The notes: generated by a model not told the origin, from the letters alone. Positions 27,337 through 36,102 are shown, counted from the stretch's first letter. The stretch is DNA of 64,000 nucleotides from Candidatus Thiosymbion ectosymbiont of Catanema sp. Cochon2018 (GCA_011392765.1 WYCW01000003.1:602465-666464); one strand, 5' to 3'. Numbers and translations: made by a program.

Positions 27337-27383
27337 GATCGAAGGTAGTGGTTTTAGTAATCAACCACTACCTCGAATAGCAC

Positions 27384-28937
27384 TCACACTCGCACCACGA
27401 CCACCGCCACGCCATGGGTCTCGATCTCTTCCACCTCACCCCGCTCCTCCCAAGGAATTGTCGCTTCCCGATCGAATAGGAGCAGATAGCCTTTCCGCAA
27501 GCCAAGCCGTTTGGCGTATTCCGAGACCTGCCGGGTGCCGCGTTCCACGGCCTTAGGGGCTTGGGTGAGTTTGAGTTCGATGACCTCCTTTTGCGTTGCC
27601 CCATAGTGAACCACCAGGTCGGCCCGCCGGGTGCCGAGGGCAAATTCCCGATCCACCCGCCCCCCATTGACGATACGCTGCAAATAGCCCATGAAGACCA
27701 AATGGGGCGCGGCTTCCTGATAGGGCAGGCCCCGCAGCAGGACCTCGCCGTTCTCCCGCCAGAATTCCAGAAAGCCTTCGATGAGCTTCATCATGTCCAG
27801 CATTCCATCCTTACCCACGAACCAGGCCGGGTCTTCCGGGATACTGGTCTGCACCTGATGGATCAAGACGCGGGCGATGATTTCGCTATAGATGGGATTG
27901 GCGATGCGTCGCGGACCGCCATCGGCTGCCGTTACCAGGCCAAGGTCCCTGGTATAGGAAAAATCGTCGTCATAGGTCGCATCCGCTACGACCTCTCCCA
28001 CCATAATGGGTTCGATGACCCGCTTGATCCGGGGTTCCTGGAGGCGATGCACCAGGCTGTCGAGATGGGTATCGCGCCGTTCGATGAGGAGCTCTTTGGC
28101 CGCCAGGACATGATCCCGTGTCACCGGGATACGCCGATCTTCGATCAACGCATCGAAATCGGTTGTCAACTGGCCAGCGAGGGCATTGACAAGCCATGGC
28201 TGTCCTTGAGTTTGATGAAAGATTTCTTGGACTGCCTCGTCCGTAAACCCCTGTCCCGTTTCGTCCTGGTGCTGCCGCAGCAGTGCCGTGGTTTCTTCGG
28301 ACGTAAAATAACCGATGGACAGGGATCGAACTTTGATATTGAACGGGCTGGATGTTCCCAGGGTCTCGGTCTCCGAGCGCACCTGAATTCCGTAATCCCG
28401 AATATCTTTGAGACCCACCAAGGCTATGCTTTGGGGGAAGGGCCTGGGGCGAGCCGTGTAACCGTCCCGCAGCTGGCGCAGGAGGGAAATCAGCACGGGA
28501 CCGGCTAAGGAATCGGTTTCGTCGAGGAACAGCACCACCGGAAGTCTGATGGCGTCGCTCCAGGCGGAAAGGTATCCCTCAAGGGCGATCAACGGCTCCC
28601 CTGTAAATTCCGCTACCTGCGGTGGTTGCAGCTTGCTGGGCAATGCATACTCCGACTCCCTCGAAACCTTTTCCAATAGCTGCGGCATTACCTCTCTCGG
28701 CCCTTCCGTCACGAAGCTTTCCAGGGAGACGGTGAGCGCGGCATATTTCCCCTCCGCCGTCAGTTTGCGGGATAGATTGCGTATCAAGGTCGTCTTGCCG
28801 GTCTGCCGAGGGGCGTGGATGACGAAATAGTGTTTCCCGTCTATCAGCTCGCGAACCTGGGGCAGACGCTCCTCGGGAGGGAGCATGTAGTGGTCTTCGA
28901 AAAGACAGGGACCGGCTGTGTTGAATCGTCTCGGCAT
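27384..28937 (-). CDS. AAA-ATPase with C-terminal PD-(D/E)XK nuclease-like domain (copy 2)
   Basis: A 517-residue paralogue of the 5757-7355 protein but clearly divergent. Walker A APRQTGKTT lies at 42-50 and Walker B PVVLFLDETDSLAG near 137. The nuclease-like end is GGRVDREFALGTRRADLVVHY followed by EVIELKL, giving the D...ExK pattern. The C-terminus GVAVVVVRV replaces the GVWGM ending of the other copies. The frame is intact. It lies next to rarA and to the relics of the other ATPase type, so this spot collects copies of the family. Confidence 0.85.
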   Translation of the reverse strand: MPRRFNTAGPCLFEDHYMLPPEERLPQVRELIDGKHYFVIHAPRQTGKTTLIRNLSRKLTAEGKYAALTVSLESFVTEGPREVMPQLLEKVSRESEYALPSKLQPPQVAEFTGEPLIALEGYLSAWSDAIRLPVVLFLDETDSLAGPVLISLLRQLRDGYTARPRPFPQSIALVGLKDIRDYGIQVRSETETLGTSSPFNIKVRSLSIGYFTSEETTALLRQHQDETGQGFTDEAVQEIFHQTQGQPWLVNALAGQLTTDFDALIEDRRIPVTRDHVLAAKELLIERRDTHLDSLVHRLQEPRIKRVIEPIMVGEVVADATYDDDFSYTRDLGLVTAADGGPRRIANPIYSEIIARVLIHQVQTSIPEDPAWFVGKDGMLDMMKLIEGFLEFWRENGEVLLRGLPYQEAAPHLVFMGYLQRIVNGGRVDREFALGTRRADLVVHYGATQKEVIELKLTQAPKAVERGTRQVSEYAKRLGLRKGYLLLFDREATIPWEERGEVEEIETHGVAVVVVRV

Positions 28938-29176
28938 CGGATCGGGGCTTTTTTATTTCTCGAAACCAACCATGATGGGGTAGTGTTCTAACTTTGTTTT
29001 TCAGGGTTCGAATAGCGATGCTAATCAACACCTTGTGTCTTGGAAACAACAGAGTTACAACACTACCCTTCAACGGCTGGTTGGGCGTAGGAGAGGCGGC
29101 CTTACGGGAGAGGAGCTTTTGGGGCCTCATGCCTCGTCGGTCTGAGGCGATGCCTCGTTAGTAGCTGATAGCCGGC

Positions 29177-30529
29177 TCATTCCCTCCGGACCTTCCGATT
29201 CGCGGGCGCCGCTTCCTGTCCGGCCGCGGCCCGATCCAGCTCCCGCAGACGTGCGAGCTTCTCGCAAATGCGGATCTCCAGCCCGCGGTCCACAGGCGCA
29301 TAGTATCCGGGGTGAGGCAGGCCGTCCGGGAAGTAGCTCTCGCCCGCCGCGTAGCCCTCCGGCTCGTCGTGGGCATAGCGGTAGCGCCTTCCGTATCCCA
29401 GCTCCTGCATGAGCCGGGTCGGGGCATTTCTCAGGTGCACCGGGACTTCCAAAGAGCCGAAACGGCGGGCGTCCTCCAGGGCGGTGTTCCAGGCCTGATA
29501 GACGGCATTGCTCTTGGCGGCACAGGCCAGATAGACGACCGCCTGGGCGATGGCGAGCTCGCCCTCGGGACTGCCGAGGCGCTCCTGCACTTTCCAAGCA
29601 TTCAGGGCCAGGTCCAGGGCGCGGGGATCGGCATTGCCGATGTCCTCGGAGGCCATGCGCACTACCCGCCGGGCGATGTAGAGGGGATCACAGCCGCCGT
29701 CGATCATACGCGCCAACCAGTAGAGCGCGGCGTCCGGTGCCGAGCCGCGCACCGACTTGTGCAACGCCGAGATCTGGTCGTAGAAGAGATCGCCGCCCTT
29801 GTCGAAGCGCCGGACTTGTCCCGCAATCAATTCGGCAACCACGGCGGCGCTGATCTCGCCGCTGTCGGTCAAGTCCACCGCCAGCTCCAGCAGATTGAGG
29901 GCGCGCCGGGCATCCCCGTCCGCCGCTTCGGCCAGGAGCCGCCGCTGCTTCGGGTCCAGCGTCAACCCCCGGCCTCCCGCACCCCGCACGGGGTCGCTCA
30001 GGGCGCGGTCGATGACGTGCTCCAGATCTTCGATTTGTAACGGCTTGAGGACATAGACCCGGGCCCGGGACAACAAGGCGTTGTTGAGCGCGAAGGACGG
30101 ATTCTCGGTGGTTGCGCCGATGAAGATCAGGGTTCCCTCTTCCACGTGGGGCAGGAAGGCGTCCTGCTGGGCCTTGTTGAAGCGGTGCACCTCGTCGATG
30201 AAGAGGATAGTCCCGCGGTCTTCCCCTTCCCGGAGCTTACGTGCCTCGGCTACGGCCTCACGGATGTCCTTGACGCCCGAGAGGACGGCGGAAAGCCGAC
30301 GGAAATCGGCCCCCGAATAGGCCGCCAGGAGACGCGCCAGCGTGGTCTTGCCGGTGCCGGACGGTCCCCACAAGACCATGGAGTGGGGCCGGTCGGACTC
30401 GATGGCCCGACGCAGCGGTTTACCGGGAGCGAGGAGGTGGGACTGCCCGCAAATCTCTTCCAGCGTACGCGGCCGCATGCGGTCGGCCAGGGGAGTCACG
30501 GGCGCAGCGGAAAAGGATAGTTTACGCAT
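29177..30529 (-). CDS. rarA: Replication-associated recombination protein RarA (MgsA)
   Basis: AAA+ clamp-loader-like ATPase acting at stalled forks. 450 residues, normal length. Walker [10 protein letters not shown] is in [20 protein letters not shown], Walker B is [20 protein letters not shown], and sensor 1 is [10 protein letters not shown]. The C-terminal tetramerisation region with [21 protein letters not shown] and PVHLRNAP follows. In E. coli it lies between lolA and serS; neither is here. A truncated copy of its end is found at 26489-26860. Confidence 0.97.
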   Translation of the reverse strand: MRKLSFSAAPVTPLADRMRPRTLEEICGQSHLLAPGKPLRRAIESDRPHSMVLWGPSGTGKTTLARLLAAYSGADFRRLSAVLSGVKDIREAVAEARKLREGEDRGTILFIDEVHRFNKAQQDAFLPHVEEGTLIFIGATTENPSFALNNALLSRARVYVLKPLQIEDLEHVIDRALSDPVRGAGGRGLTLDPKQRRLLAEAADGDARRALNLLELAVDLTDSGEISAAVVAELIAGQVRRFDKGGDLFYDQISALHKSVRGSAPDAALYWLARMIDGGCDPLYIARRVVRMASEDIGNADPRALDLALNAWKVQERLGSPEGELAIAQAVVYLACAAKSNAVYQAWNTALEDARRFGSLEVPVHLRNAPTRLMQELGYGRRYRYAHDEPEGYAAGESYFPDGLPHPGYYAPVDRGLEIRICEKLARLRELDRAAAGQEAAPANRKVRRE

Positions 30530-30552
30530 AAAAGGCTGCCTGAAAAAAGACC

Positions 30553-30573
30553 CTAGGGGGCGTTCTCAATTTT
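30553..30573 (+). repeat. Solo MITE end
   Basis: CTAGGGGGCGTTCTCAATTT, the same terminal repeat as the element starting at 30649 and in the same orientation, but with no partner of its own. It could be a remnant of a second copy or of a larger composite. Confidence 0.7.
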
Positions 30574-30648
30574 TCAGGCAATAGCGGACACATCTCTTGC
30601 GAAGCGAAATGATTTACGGGCACCTTGCAAAATTGTCTGCCTGGTGAA

Positions 30649-30820
30649 CTAGGGGGCGTTCTCAATTAATAAATCATCAGTGTCGTAGGCTGGGTTGAGG
30701 AACGAAACCCAGCTTTTCCGATCCGCAATACCCTGTGCTGGGTTTCGCCGTCCCTGGCCGTAACCCAGCCTACGGGCTTGATTTTTATGATGATTTGGCT
30801 CAATTGAGAACGCCCCCTAG
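30649..30820. mobile_element. MITE-like element, same ends as 1685-1835, other core
   Basis: A 172-bp element with ends CTAGGGGGCGTTCTCAATT and AATTGAGAACGCCCCCTAG. Its core (30685-30775) is the GTAGGCTGGGTT palindrome that also occurs alone at 21359-21426, not the GCAGGCGGGACGCC palindrome found between the same ends at 1685-1835. Confidence 0.88.
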
Positions 30821-30840
30821 TAAAGTCCCTGTAATGGCCT

Positions 30841-31539
30841 TCAGTCGTCACGCGATCCGAAGATGGCGGTGCCCACCCGCACTATGGTCGCGCCTTCGGC
30901 GATCGCTGCCTCCAGGTCGGCGGACATACCCATCGAGAGCACCGAAAGCGGCAGCGCGGGGGTAGCGATGCGGTCCCGCAGCAGACGCAAGGCGCGAAAG
31001 GGGCGTCGGCGTGCCGCCTCGTCCTCTACGGGTGCCGGCAGGGTCATGAGCCCTACCAGCCGCAGTCGCGGGAGCCCCGCGCAGGCCGCGACGAAATCGG
31101 CGACCTGATCCGGGGCCAGTCCGGCTTTACCGGGCTCCCGGTCGATATTGACCTGGACACAGGCCGCCAGTGGGGGTAACCGTGCCGGGCGTTGCTCACT
31201 CAAGCGTCGGGCGTGCTTGAGGTTGCACAGGCTATGCACCCAGTCGAAACGCTCGGCGATGTGGCGCGTCTTATTGCCCTGGATGCGACCGATGAAGTGC
31301 CATTGGACCCCCAAGGCCCCGAGCGCGTTCATCTTCTCGGCGGCTTCCTGGGCATAACTCTCGCCGAAGGCCATCTGGCCGGCGGCGAAGGCGGCACGAA
31401 TCTTTGCCGGTTCCTGCTTCTTGCTCACGGCGAGCAAGGCCACACTCCCCGGCTCGCGCCCACAGCGGGCGGCGGCGGCACGGATGCGTTCCCGCACCGA
31501 GTCGAGGCGGGCCGTTACATCCGGGATAGCGGTGGGCAC
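30841..31539 (-). CDS. yggS: YggS family PLP-binding protein (PLP homeostasis)
   Basis: 232 residues from a GTG start at 31539, five bases after the rdgB stop; the longer frame upstream lies inside rdgB and is rejected. The PLP-binding Lys is in LLAVSKKQ. WHFIGRIQGNKTRHIAE and LSMGMSADLEAAIAEGATIVRVGTAIFG are family hallmarks. YggS/PLPBP proteins bind and deliver pyridoxal phosphate and keep amino-acid pools in balance; no enzymatic reaction is known. It is the last gene of rph-rdgB-yggS; an inverted-repeat element follows. Confidence 0.95.
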   Translation of the reverse strand: MPTAIPDVTARLDSVRERIRAAAARCGREPGSVALLAVSKKQEPAKIRAAFAAGQMAFGESYAQEAAEKMNALGALGVQWHFIGRIQGNKTRHIAERFDWVHSLCNLKHARRLSEQRPARLPPLAACVQVNIDREPGKAGLAPDQVADFVAACAGLPRLRLVGLMTLPAPVEDEAARRRPFRALRLLRDRIATPALPLSVLSMGMSADLEAAIAEGATIVRVGTAIFGSRDD

Positions 31540-31544
31540 CCCGC

Positions 31545-32159
31545 TCAAGCCGCGCCTCCGAGGCAGTGCACCAATGCCCGCAATGCCTGGCCGCGGTGGC
31601 TGAGCCGGTTCTTGGTAGCGGGAGGAAGTTCCGCCGAGCTGCAATCTTCACCCGGAACATAGAACAGGGGGTCATAGCCGAAGCCGTTCTCGCCCCGGGG
31701 GGCGAACAGGATGCGCCCCTCCCAGGTGCCTTGGCAAATCAGCGGGGTCGGGTCTTCGCCATGACGCATATAGACCATCAGGCACTGGAAACGGGCATTG
31801 CGCTCTTCCCAGGGGGTATTTTGGAGCACCGCGAGGAGCCTCTCACAGTTGGTTGCATCGGATGCGCCGACACCGGCAAAGCGGGCGGAATAGATGCCCG
31901 GCGCCCCGTTCAGGGCATCGACCTCGATCCCCGAGTCGTCGGCGATCGCCGCCAAGCCGCTGTGGCGCGCCGCGCCGCGGGCCTTGAGGATCGCATTCTC
32001 GACAAAGGTCAAGCCGGTCTCCTCCACTTCCGGCACCCCGAGTGCACTCTGGGGCACGACCCGGATCCCGGATGCTTCGAGTAGCTCTTTGATTTCCCGG
32101 ACCTTACCGGCGTTATTGCTGGCGAGGACGATGGGCCCGCCCCGATGGACTCCACTCAT
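31545..32159 (-). CDS. rdgB: Non-canonical purine NTP pyrophosphatase RdgB
   Basis: 204 residues. Hydrolyses dITP, ITP and XTP to monophosphates, keeping them out of nucleic acids. The start motif VLASNNAGKVREI, the catalytic region LTFVENAILKARGAARHSGL followed by AIADDSGIEVDAL, and FGYDPLFYVP with SHRGQAL near the end are diagnostic. ATG 32159 is preceded by AGGGGAA; the longer frame upstream is the shadow of rph. rph ends 26 bases upstream and yggS follows at five bases, so the three form an operon. Confidence 0.97.
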   Translation of the reverse strand: MSGVHRGGPIVLASNNAGKVREIKELLEASGIRVVPQSALGVPEVEETGLTFVENAILKARGAARHSGLAAIADDSGIEVDALNGAPGIYSARFAGVGASDATNCERLLAVLQNTPWEERNARFQCLMVYMRHGEDPTPLICQGTWEGRILFAPRGENGFGYDPLFYVPGEDCSSAELPPATKNRLSHRGQALRALVHCLGGAA

Positions 32160-32185
32160 GGTTCTGTCGTTCCCCTGCACTTCGG

Positions 32186-32911
32186 TCAAGATACCGGTTC
32201 GGCCAGCGCCGCGCGCTGGGCCGCCAGGATCTCCCGGATGCCGATTTCCGCGTAATCCAGCATCGCCCCCAGCTCGGCGCGGGAGAAGGTCTTGCCCTCG
32301 GCCGTGCCCTGCATCTCGACGTAGCGCCCGTGCTCGTCCATGACCAGATTCATGTCCGTCTCGGCGTTGCTGTCCTCTGCGTAGTCCAGGTCGAGCACCG
32401 GCTCTCCGCGATAAATACCTACGGAGACGGCGGCGATCCGGGCGAGCAAGGGATCGCTGTGCAGGATTCCCTGCTGCAGCAAACCCTGTACCGCGTCGTG
32501 GAGGGCGACCCAGGCGCCGCTGATGGCGGCGGTACGGGTCCCGCCGTCGGCCTGTATGACGTCGCAATCCAGGGTGATGGTGCGTTCTCCCAGGGCCTCG
32601 AGGTCCGCTGCGGCCCGCATGGAACGGCCGATCAGGCGCTGGATTTCCAATGTCCTGCCACCCTGCCTTCCGCGGGCGGCCTCACGCGCGGTGCGCTCAC
32701 CGGTGGCGCGTGGGAGCATGCCGTATTCGGCGGTGATCCAGCCGCTGCCGCGGCCCTTCAGAAAGCCGGGGACCCGTTCTTCCACGCTGGCCGTGCACAG
32801 CACCCGGGTGGCACCGAATTCCGCCAGGACGGAACCCTCGGCATGACGGGTGAAGCCACGGGTGAAGGAGAGGGGGCGCAGCTGATCCGCGCGGCGTCGG
32901 GATGGTCGCAT
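32186..32911 (-). CDS. rph: Ribonuclease PH
   Basis: Phosphorolytic 3' exonuclease that trims tRNA ends. 241 residues. [38 protein letters not shown], the [19 protein letters not shown] block and [19 protein letters not shown] are all intact. The typical tail with the [13 protein letters not shown] metal site is present. It leads the rph-rdgB-yggS operon. Confidence 0.97.
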   Translation of the reverse strand: MRPSRRRADQLRPLSFTRGFTRHAEGSVLAEFGATRVLCTASVEERVPGFLKGRGSGWITAEYGMLPRATGERTAREAARGRQGGRTLEIQRLIGRSMRAAADLEALGERTITLDCDVIQADGGTRTAAISGAWVALHDAVQGLLQQGILHSDPLLARIAAVSVGIYRGEPVLDLDYAEDSNAETDMNLVMDEHGRYVEMQGTAEGKTFSRAELGAMLDYAEIGIREILAAQRAALAEPVS

Positions 32912-33087
32912 CGAGCACTCACCGGAAATTCTTTGACATGGCGAACATCTTCTGCTTCCCGGTACGCCTCGTCAAATCCGCTACGTCGAGATGCACACCG
33001 GCCTGAATAGGCTGTCTGCCACAGGCAGGTAAACAGGCAAACTGAAAAAACCTTTTTAATACTAGGGGATCCGGGGTAGCCCCGAGG

Positions 33088-33160
33088 TGGACCCTGTGGA
33101 CTGAGTGGACCGCGTGGATGGGAGGTAGCTGTGAGAGCCCAGGGAGTCTATATACCTAGC
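33088..33160 (+). repeat. Dispersed repeat, inverted partner at 397-475
   Basis: Contains CTGTGGACTGAGTGGACCGC and GGGAGGTAGCTGTGAGAGCC. See 397-475. Directly after it comes TAGCGAGGCTTCGCCTCAGA, the end of the array unit at 33331-33415. Confidence 0.7.
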
Positions 33161-33212
33161 GAGGCTTCGCCTCAGACCGACGAGGCATGAGTCTTCTGTC
33201 AAGGAAGTAAAG

Positions 33213-33297
33213 ATTTTTTATCCACAGATTACACAGATTTCCGCAGATTATTTCATTCTTAATCTGCGAAAATCTGCGTAATCTGTGGACAAAAAAG
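33213..33297. repeat. Long A/T-rich hairpin
   Basis: TTTATCCACAGATTACACAG pairs with the later CTGCGTAATCTGTGGAC; the centre is TTTCATTCTTAATCTGCG. A related sequence is at about 21263-21335. No T-run marks it as a classical terminator. Confidence 0.6.
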
Positions 33298-33330
33298 AGA
33301 TCGAAACGCTCAGCAAACCGCATCATTGAG

Positions 33331-33799
33331 TGCACGCAAAATTTGACTCATTTGTAAAGCTACGGGTCCCTCAAGGAATCCTAGCGAGGCTTCGCCTCAG
33401 ACCGACGAGGCGTGACCAACCGCACCGAAGAACCACGGAGGCAGACACGGATAAACACGGATCACAATCCGTGTTTATCCGTGTCCATCCGTGGTTCAAA
33501 GGATTTGCGATTCCTGCCCAACAAAAGGCAGAACTATTTTTGTGCAGCGTACAAATTTGACTCATTTGTAAAGATGCAGGTCCCTCAAGGAATCCTAGCG
33601 AGGCTTCGCCTCAGACCGACGAGACGTGAGTTTTTTGTCAATGATACGATGCCATCAAAGAATTCTAAAACCACGAAGGCAGACACGAATCAACACGAAT
33701 TACCGCCAATCATGATTCGCGTTCATTCGTGGTTGATTGGTAGTGCACACAAAACTTGACTCATTTGTAAAGATTCGGGTCCCTCAAGAAATCCTAGCT
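33331..33799 (+). repeat. Three-unit direct repeat array upstream of yicC
   Basis: The block ACTCATTTGTAAAG, then GGGTCCCTCAAG and CCTAGCGAGGCTTCGCCTCA, starts at 33331, 33543 and 33744 (spacing about 212 and 201 bases; the last unit is cut short at 33799). Between blocks lie two hairpins of the ACGGATAAACACGGAT type (33430-33497 and 33669-33738). A fourth copy is at 47732-47786 and parts are at 29125-29160, 47573-47602 and 50512-50543. Only three imperfect, long units occur, so it is not CRISPR. Confidence 0.75.
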
Positions 33800-33938
33800 A
33801 CAGCCTTCCGGGTCCACCCTGTCCACGGCAGTATCGGTTATGATACCGCCCGGTCTTTAACAGCAGCCTGCCGTTGCCGAAGCTTTCCCCGGCGGCAGGC
33901 AGGGTTGCCCCCTACCATGTCGGCTTTCGGAGATACCT

Positions 33939-34805
33939 GTGACCAAGAGCATGACCGCCTTTGCCCGTGAATCCGCGACCGAGGACGAAGGCGAGCTGAC
34001 CTGGGAGCTGCGCTCCGTCAATCATCGTTACCTGGAAACTTCCGTGCGCCTCCCGGAAGAGCTGCGGACGTTGGAGCCCAAAGTGCGGGAGCGCCTCGCT
34101 TCCCGTCTCGGACGGGGGAAGCTGGACTGCACGCTGCGCCATATGCCCGGACCGGGTACGGGCAGCGGCCTGCAGGTCAATCGGCACTATCTGGCGCAGC
34201 TGTTGGCCGCCGGGGAGGAGGTGGCGAAGCTCATCGGGCAACCGGCGCAACTTCTCCCCTTCGAGCTCCTGCGCTGGCCCGGCGTGCTGCGGGAGCAGTC
34301 GCCTGACTTGGGTCCGGTTATGGAGCAGTCCCTGGCCCTGCTGGACATGGCCCTGACGTCCCTGGTCGCAACCCGCGAGCGTGAAGGGGCACGGCTCGCC
34401 GGTCTCATCCGAGAGCGCTGCGACAGGCTCGCCATCTGTGTGGCCCAGGTCAGGGAGCGTATGCCCCAGGTCATGATGGAGGTGCGCAGGCGCATCCACG
34501 ACCGGCTGCAGGAGGTACGGGCCGAGCTCGATCCGAACCGTCTAGAACAGGAGCTCGCCCTACTCGCCCAACGCCTGGATGTGGATGAAGAGATGGATCG
34601 GATGGCGGCCCATCTCGACGAGGTCCGGTCGGTATTGAGCGGAAGCGAGCCGGTAGGCCGCCGCCTGGATTTTCTGATCCAGGAGCTCAACCGTGAGGCA
34701 AATACCCTCGCCTCGAAATCCTCCGATCTCGAGGTCACCCGCCTGGCCGTAGAGATGAAGGTCCTGATCGAGCAGATGCGCGAGCAAGTTCAGAATATAG
34801 AGTGA
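33939..34805 (+). CDS. yicC: YicC family endoribonuclease
   Basis: 288 residues, beginning GTG with MTKSMTAFARES, the conserved YicC N-terminus (SMTAFxR). The ELRSVNHRYLETSVRLPEEL block and the C-terminal FLIQELNREANTLASKSSDL, followed by EMKVLIEQMREQVQNIE, are diagnostic. YicC proteins are endoribonucleases that affect stability of small RNAs such as RyhB in E. coli. As in many gammaproteobacteria it precedes gmk, but here a toxin-antitoxin pair on the other strand lies between them. Confidence 0.95.
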   Translation: MTKSMTAFARESATEDEGELTWELRSVNHRYLETSVRLPEELRTLEPKVRERLASRLGRGKLDCTLRHMPGPGTGSGLQVNRHYLAQLLAAGEEVAKLIGQPAQLLPFELLRWPGVLREQSPDLGPVMEQSLALLDMALTSLVATREREGARLAGLIRERCDRLAICVAQVRERMPQVMMEVRRRIHDRLQEVRAELDPNRLEQELALLAQRLDVDEEMDRMAAHLDEVRSVLSGSEPVGRRLDFLIQELNREANTLASKSSDLEVTRLAVEMKVLIEQMREQVQNIE

Positions 34806-34870
34806 TGTTCCATGCCGGTTCATCCGGGTAACCGTTTTTGAACCGCAAAGGCGCACTGGGGAATTCTTTT

Positions 34871-34927
34871 TTGCCGCAAATGAACGCAAATTCGGAATCG
34901 TTCAATTTGCGTTTACTTGCGGCAAAA
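34871..34927. repeat. Hairpin after yicC
   Basis: TTGCCGCAAATGAACGCAAA pairs with TTTGCGTTTACTTGCGGCAA across TTCGGAATCGTTCAA. It is flanked by A-runs downstream, not T-runs, so it is not a clear terminator for yicC. Related pieces are at 43895-43940 and 26885-27000. Confidence 0.55.
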
Positions 34928-34942
34928 AAATGTCAACAGGTT

Positions 34943-35158
34943 CTAGGCTACGCCGGCCCGATCCACAGGTCCTGCCGAAGAGCCGAAAATGTGCGTGTGT
35001 TCTCCATTCACGGTATTACGGGCTGCCGCCTGTAGCTCTTGAAGTCGCGCCGGAGTCAATCCGCTTTCACCGACTTCATAATCTTCCTTATTTATCGCCT
35101 TGACGATAATCTCTTCTTCCTCGTCAATGAAGTATCCAATCCGAGGTTCTTTCTTCAT
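34943..35158 (-). CDS. Putative antitoxin of a BrnT-like pair
   Basis: 71 residues, acidic at the N-terminus (IDEEEEIIVKAINKEDYEVG), with a possible short helical C-terminal part (LTPARLQELQAAARNTVNG). Its ATG overlaps the stop of the upstream toxin-like gene by four bases (35155-35158). Gene order toxin-first, small size and coupling match BrnT/BrnA-like modules, but no DNA-binding motif is certain. The function is inferred from context. Confidence 0.55.
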   Translation of the reverse strand: MKKEPRIGYFIDEEEEIIVKAINKEDYEVGESGLTPARLQELQAAARNTVNGEHTHIFGSSAGPVDRAGVA

Positions 35159-35442
35159 GCTTTCTTTCCCCTTAAATAGAGAGCCGTGTGTTTACGACTG
35201 GGAAAAACAGTCTTGAGGAATATTGCTTCCTCGGATTCGACGTAGGGCACGACATATGCGTAGTCATCGATTTCGAGCACAAACATCCGCTGATGCGGAT
35301 AGCTATTACCAGGATTGGGTATGTCATCCAATATGCGACCTTCTGCAAGGGCAAGGACACAGTCATCGAAGCTCACTCGCCTCCTTGCGACATCCCCGCG
35401 CAAGGTGTTCGCCTTTACCGGATTCCAAACGATCTTTTTCAT
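35155..35442 (-). CDS. BrnT/RelE-like toxin
   Basis: 95 residues from ATG 35442. It begins KKIVWNPVKANTLRGDVARR and continues VSFDDCVLALAEGRILDDIP and FVLEIDDYAYVVPYVESEE, ending FLKTVFPSRKHTALYL. The opening W-x-P-x-K-x-x-x-L...R-x-V-S-F-D-D pattern resembles BrnT-type ribonuclease toxins. A start nine codons earlier would overlap the operator-like site. It is divergent from gmk, with only 39 bases between the two start codons, so the toxin promoter and the promoter of an essential gene share space. Confidence 0.6.
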   Translation of the reverse strand: MKKIVWNPVKANTLRGDVARRRVSFDDCVLALAEGRILDDIPNPGNSYPHQRMFVLEIDDYAYVVPYVESEEAIFLKTVFPSRKHTALYLRGKKA

Positions 35443-35452
35443 GTTCTTGATT

Positions 35453-35471
35453 GTGTGTACACCATACACAC
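35453..35471. promoter_or_regulatory. Operator-like inverted repeat between toxin and gmk
   Basis: GTGTGTACACCATACACAC has perfect 7-base arms around a 5-base centre. It lies between the divergent start codons, one base from the GGAG ribosome-binding site of gmk. A toxin-antitoxin repressor binding here would also cover the start region of gmk (inference). Confidence 0.6.
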
Positions 35472-35481
35472 GGAGTATAGA

Positions 35482-36102
35482 ATGAACAAGGGAATTTTAT
35501 TTATCCTGTCCGCCCCCTCGGGGGCGGGGAAGACGAGTCTTATCAAGGCGCTGCTCGAGTGCGAACCGGGCTTGAGCTTAGCGGTATCCTTCACCACTCG
35601 GGCCCCCAGATCCGGCGAGCAGGACGGTGTCCATTACCACTTCGTCGAGCCGGACCAGTTTGAGCGCATGGTCGCCGCAGGCGAGTTTCTGGAGCATGCG
35701 CAGGTCTTCGGCAATCGCTACGGAACGGCGGAATCCACCGTGCGCTCGCAGTTGGAGCAGGGACGGGACCTGTTGCTGGAGATCGATTGGCAGGGGGCAA
35801 GACAGGTCCGCACGCGTTTTGCGCAGGCGGTTTCCGTCTTCATCCTGCCGCCCTCGGCGCAGGCGCTGGAACAGCGTTTGCGCAGCCGCGGTCTGGACAG
35901 CGACCAGGTCATCGCCGGCCGCATGGCCGAGGCACGCGCGGAGATGTCGCACTACCCGGAGTACGACTATCTGGTGGTGAATGATCGCTTCGACACCGCG
36001 TTGAATGATCTGGTCTGTCTGGTCGGGGCCGAGCGGTTGCGGCGCTCCCACAGTGAACCGCGGCTCAGGTCGCTGCTGGCCGAACTCACGGGGCAGAACT
36101 GA
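35482..36102 (+). CDS. gmk: Guanylate kinase
   Basis: Phosphorylates GMP/dGMP. 206 residues. P-loop [17 protein letters not shown], the GMP site [20 protein letters not shown] and the lid region [14 protein letters not shown] are normal. The start ATG 35482 follows ACGGAG; the longer frame upstream runs antisense through the toxin gene and is rejected. rpoZ, the usual next gene, is absent and sucC follows 175 bases later. Confidence 0.97.
   Translation: MNKGILFILSAPSGAGKTSLIKALLECEPGLSLAVSFTTRAPRSGEQDGVHYHFVEPDQFERMVAAGEFLEHAQVFGNRYGTAESTVRSQLEQGRDLLLEIDWQGARQVRTRFAQAVSVFILPPSAQALEQRLRSRGLDSDQVIAGRMAEARAEMSHYPEYDYLVVNDRFDTALNDLVCLVGAERLRRSHSEPRLRSLLAELTGQN

Larger units (their letters stand above)
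32912..33938. other. Repeat-filled gap between rph and yicC
   Basis: About 1 kb without a gene. It contains the inverted partner of 397-475 (33088-33160), a hairpin at 33213-33297, and a three-unit array at 33331-33799. The promoters of rph and yicC must lie at its ends; no clear -35/-10 pair could be singled out. Confidence 0.6.

Noticed and set aside
33331..33799. Possible CRISPR array
   Set aside because: Only three imperfect units of ~200 bp with hairpin-bearing spacers, no 25-40 bp repeat with regular spacers, no cas genes.
34871..34927. Rho-independent terminator after yicC
   Set aside because: Good stem but followed by an A-run, not T-run, on both strands; kept as a repeat only.
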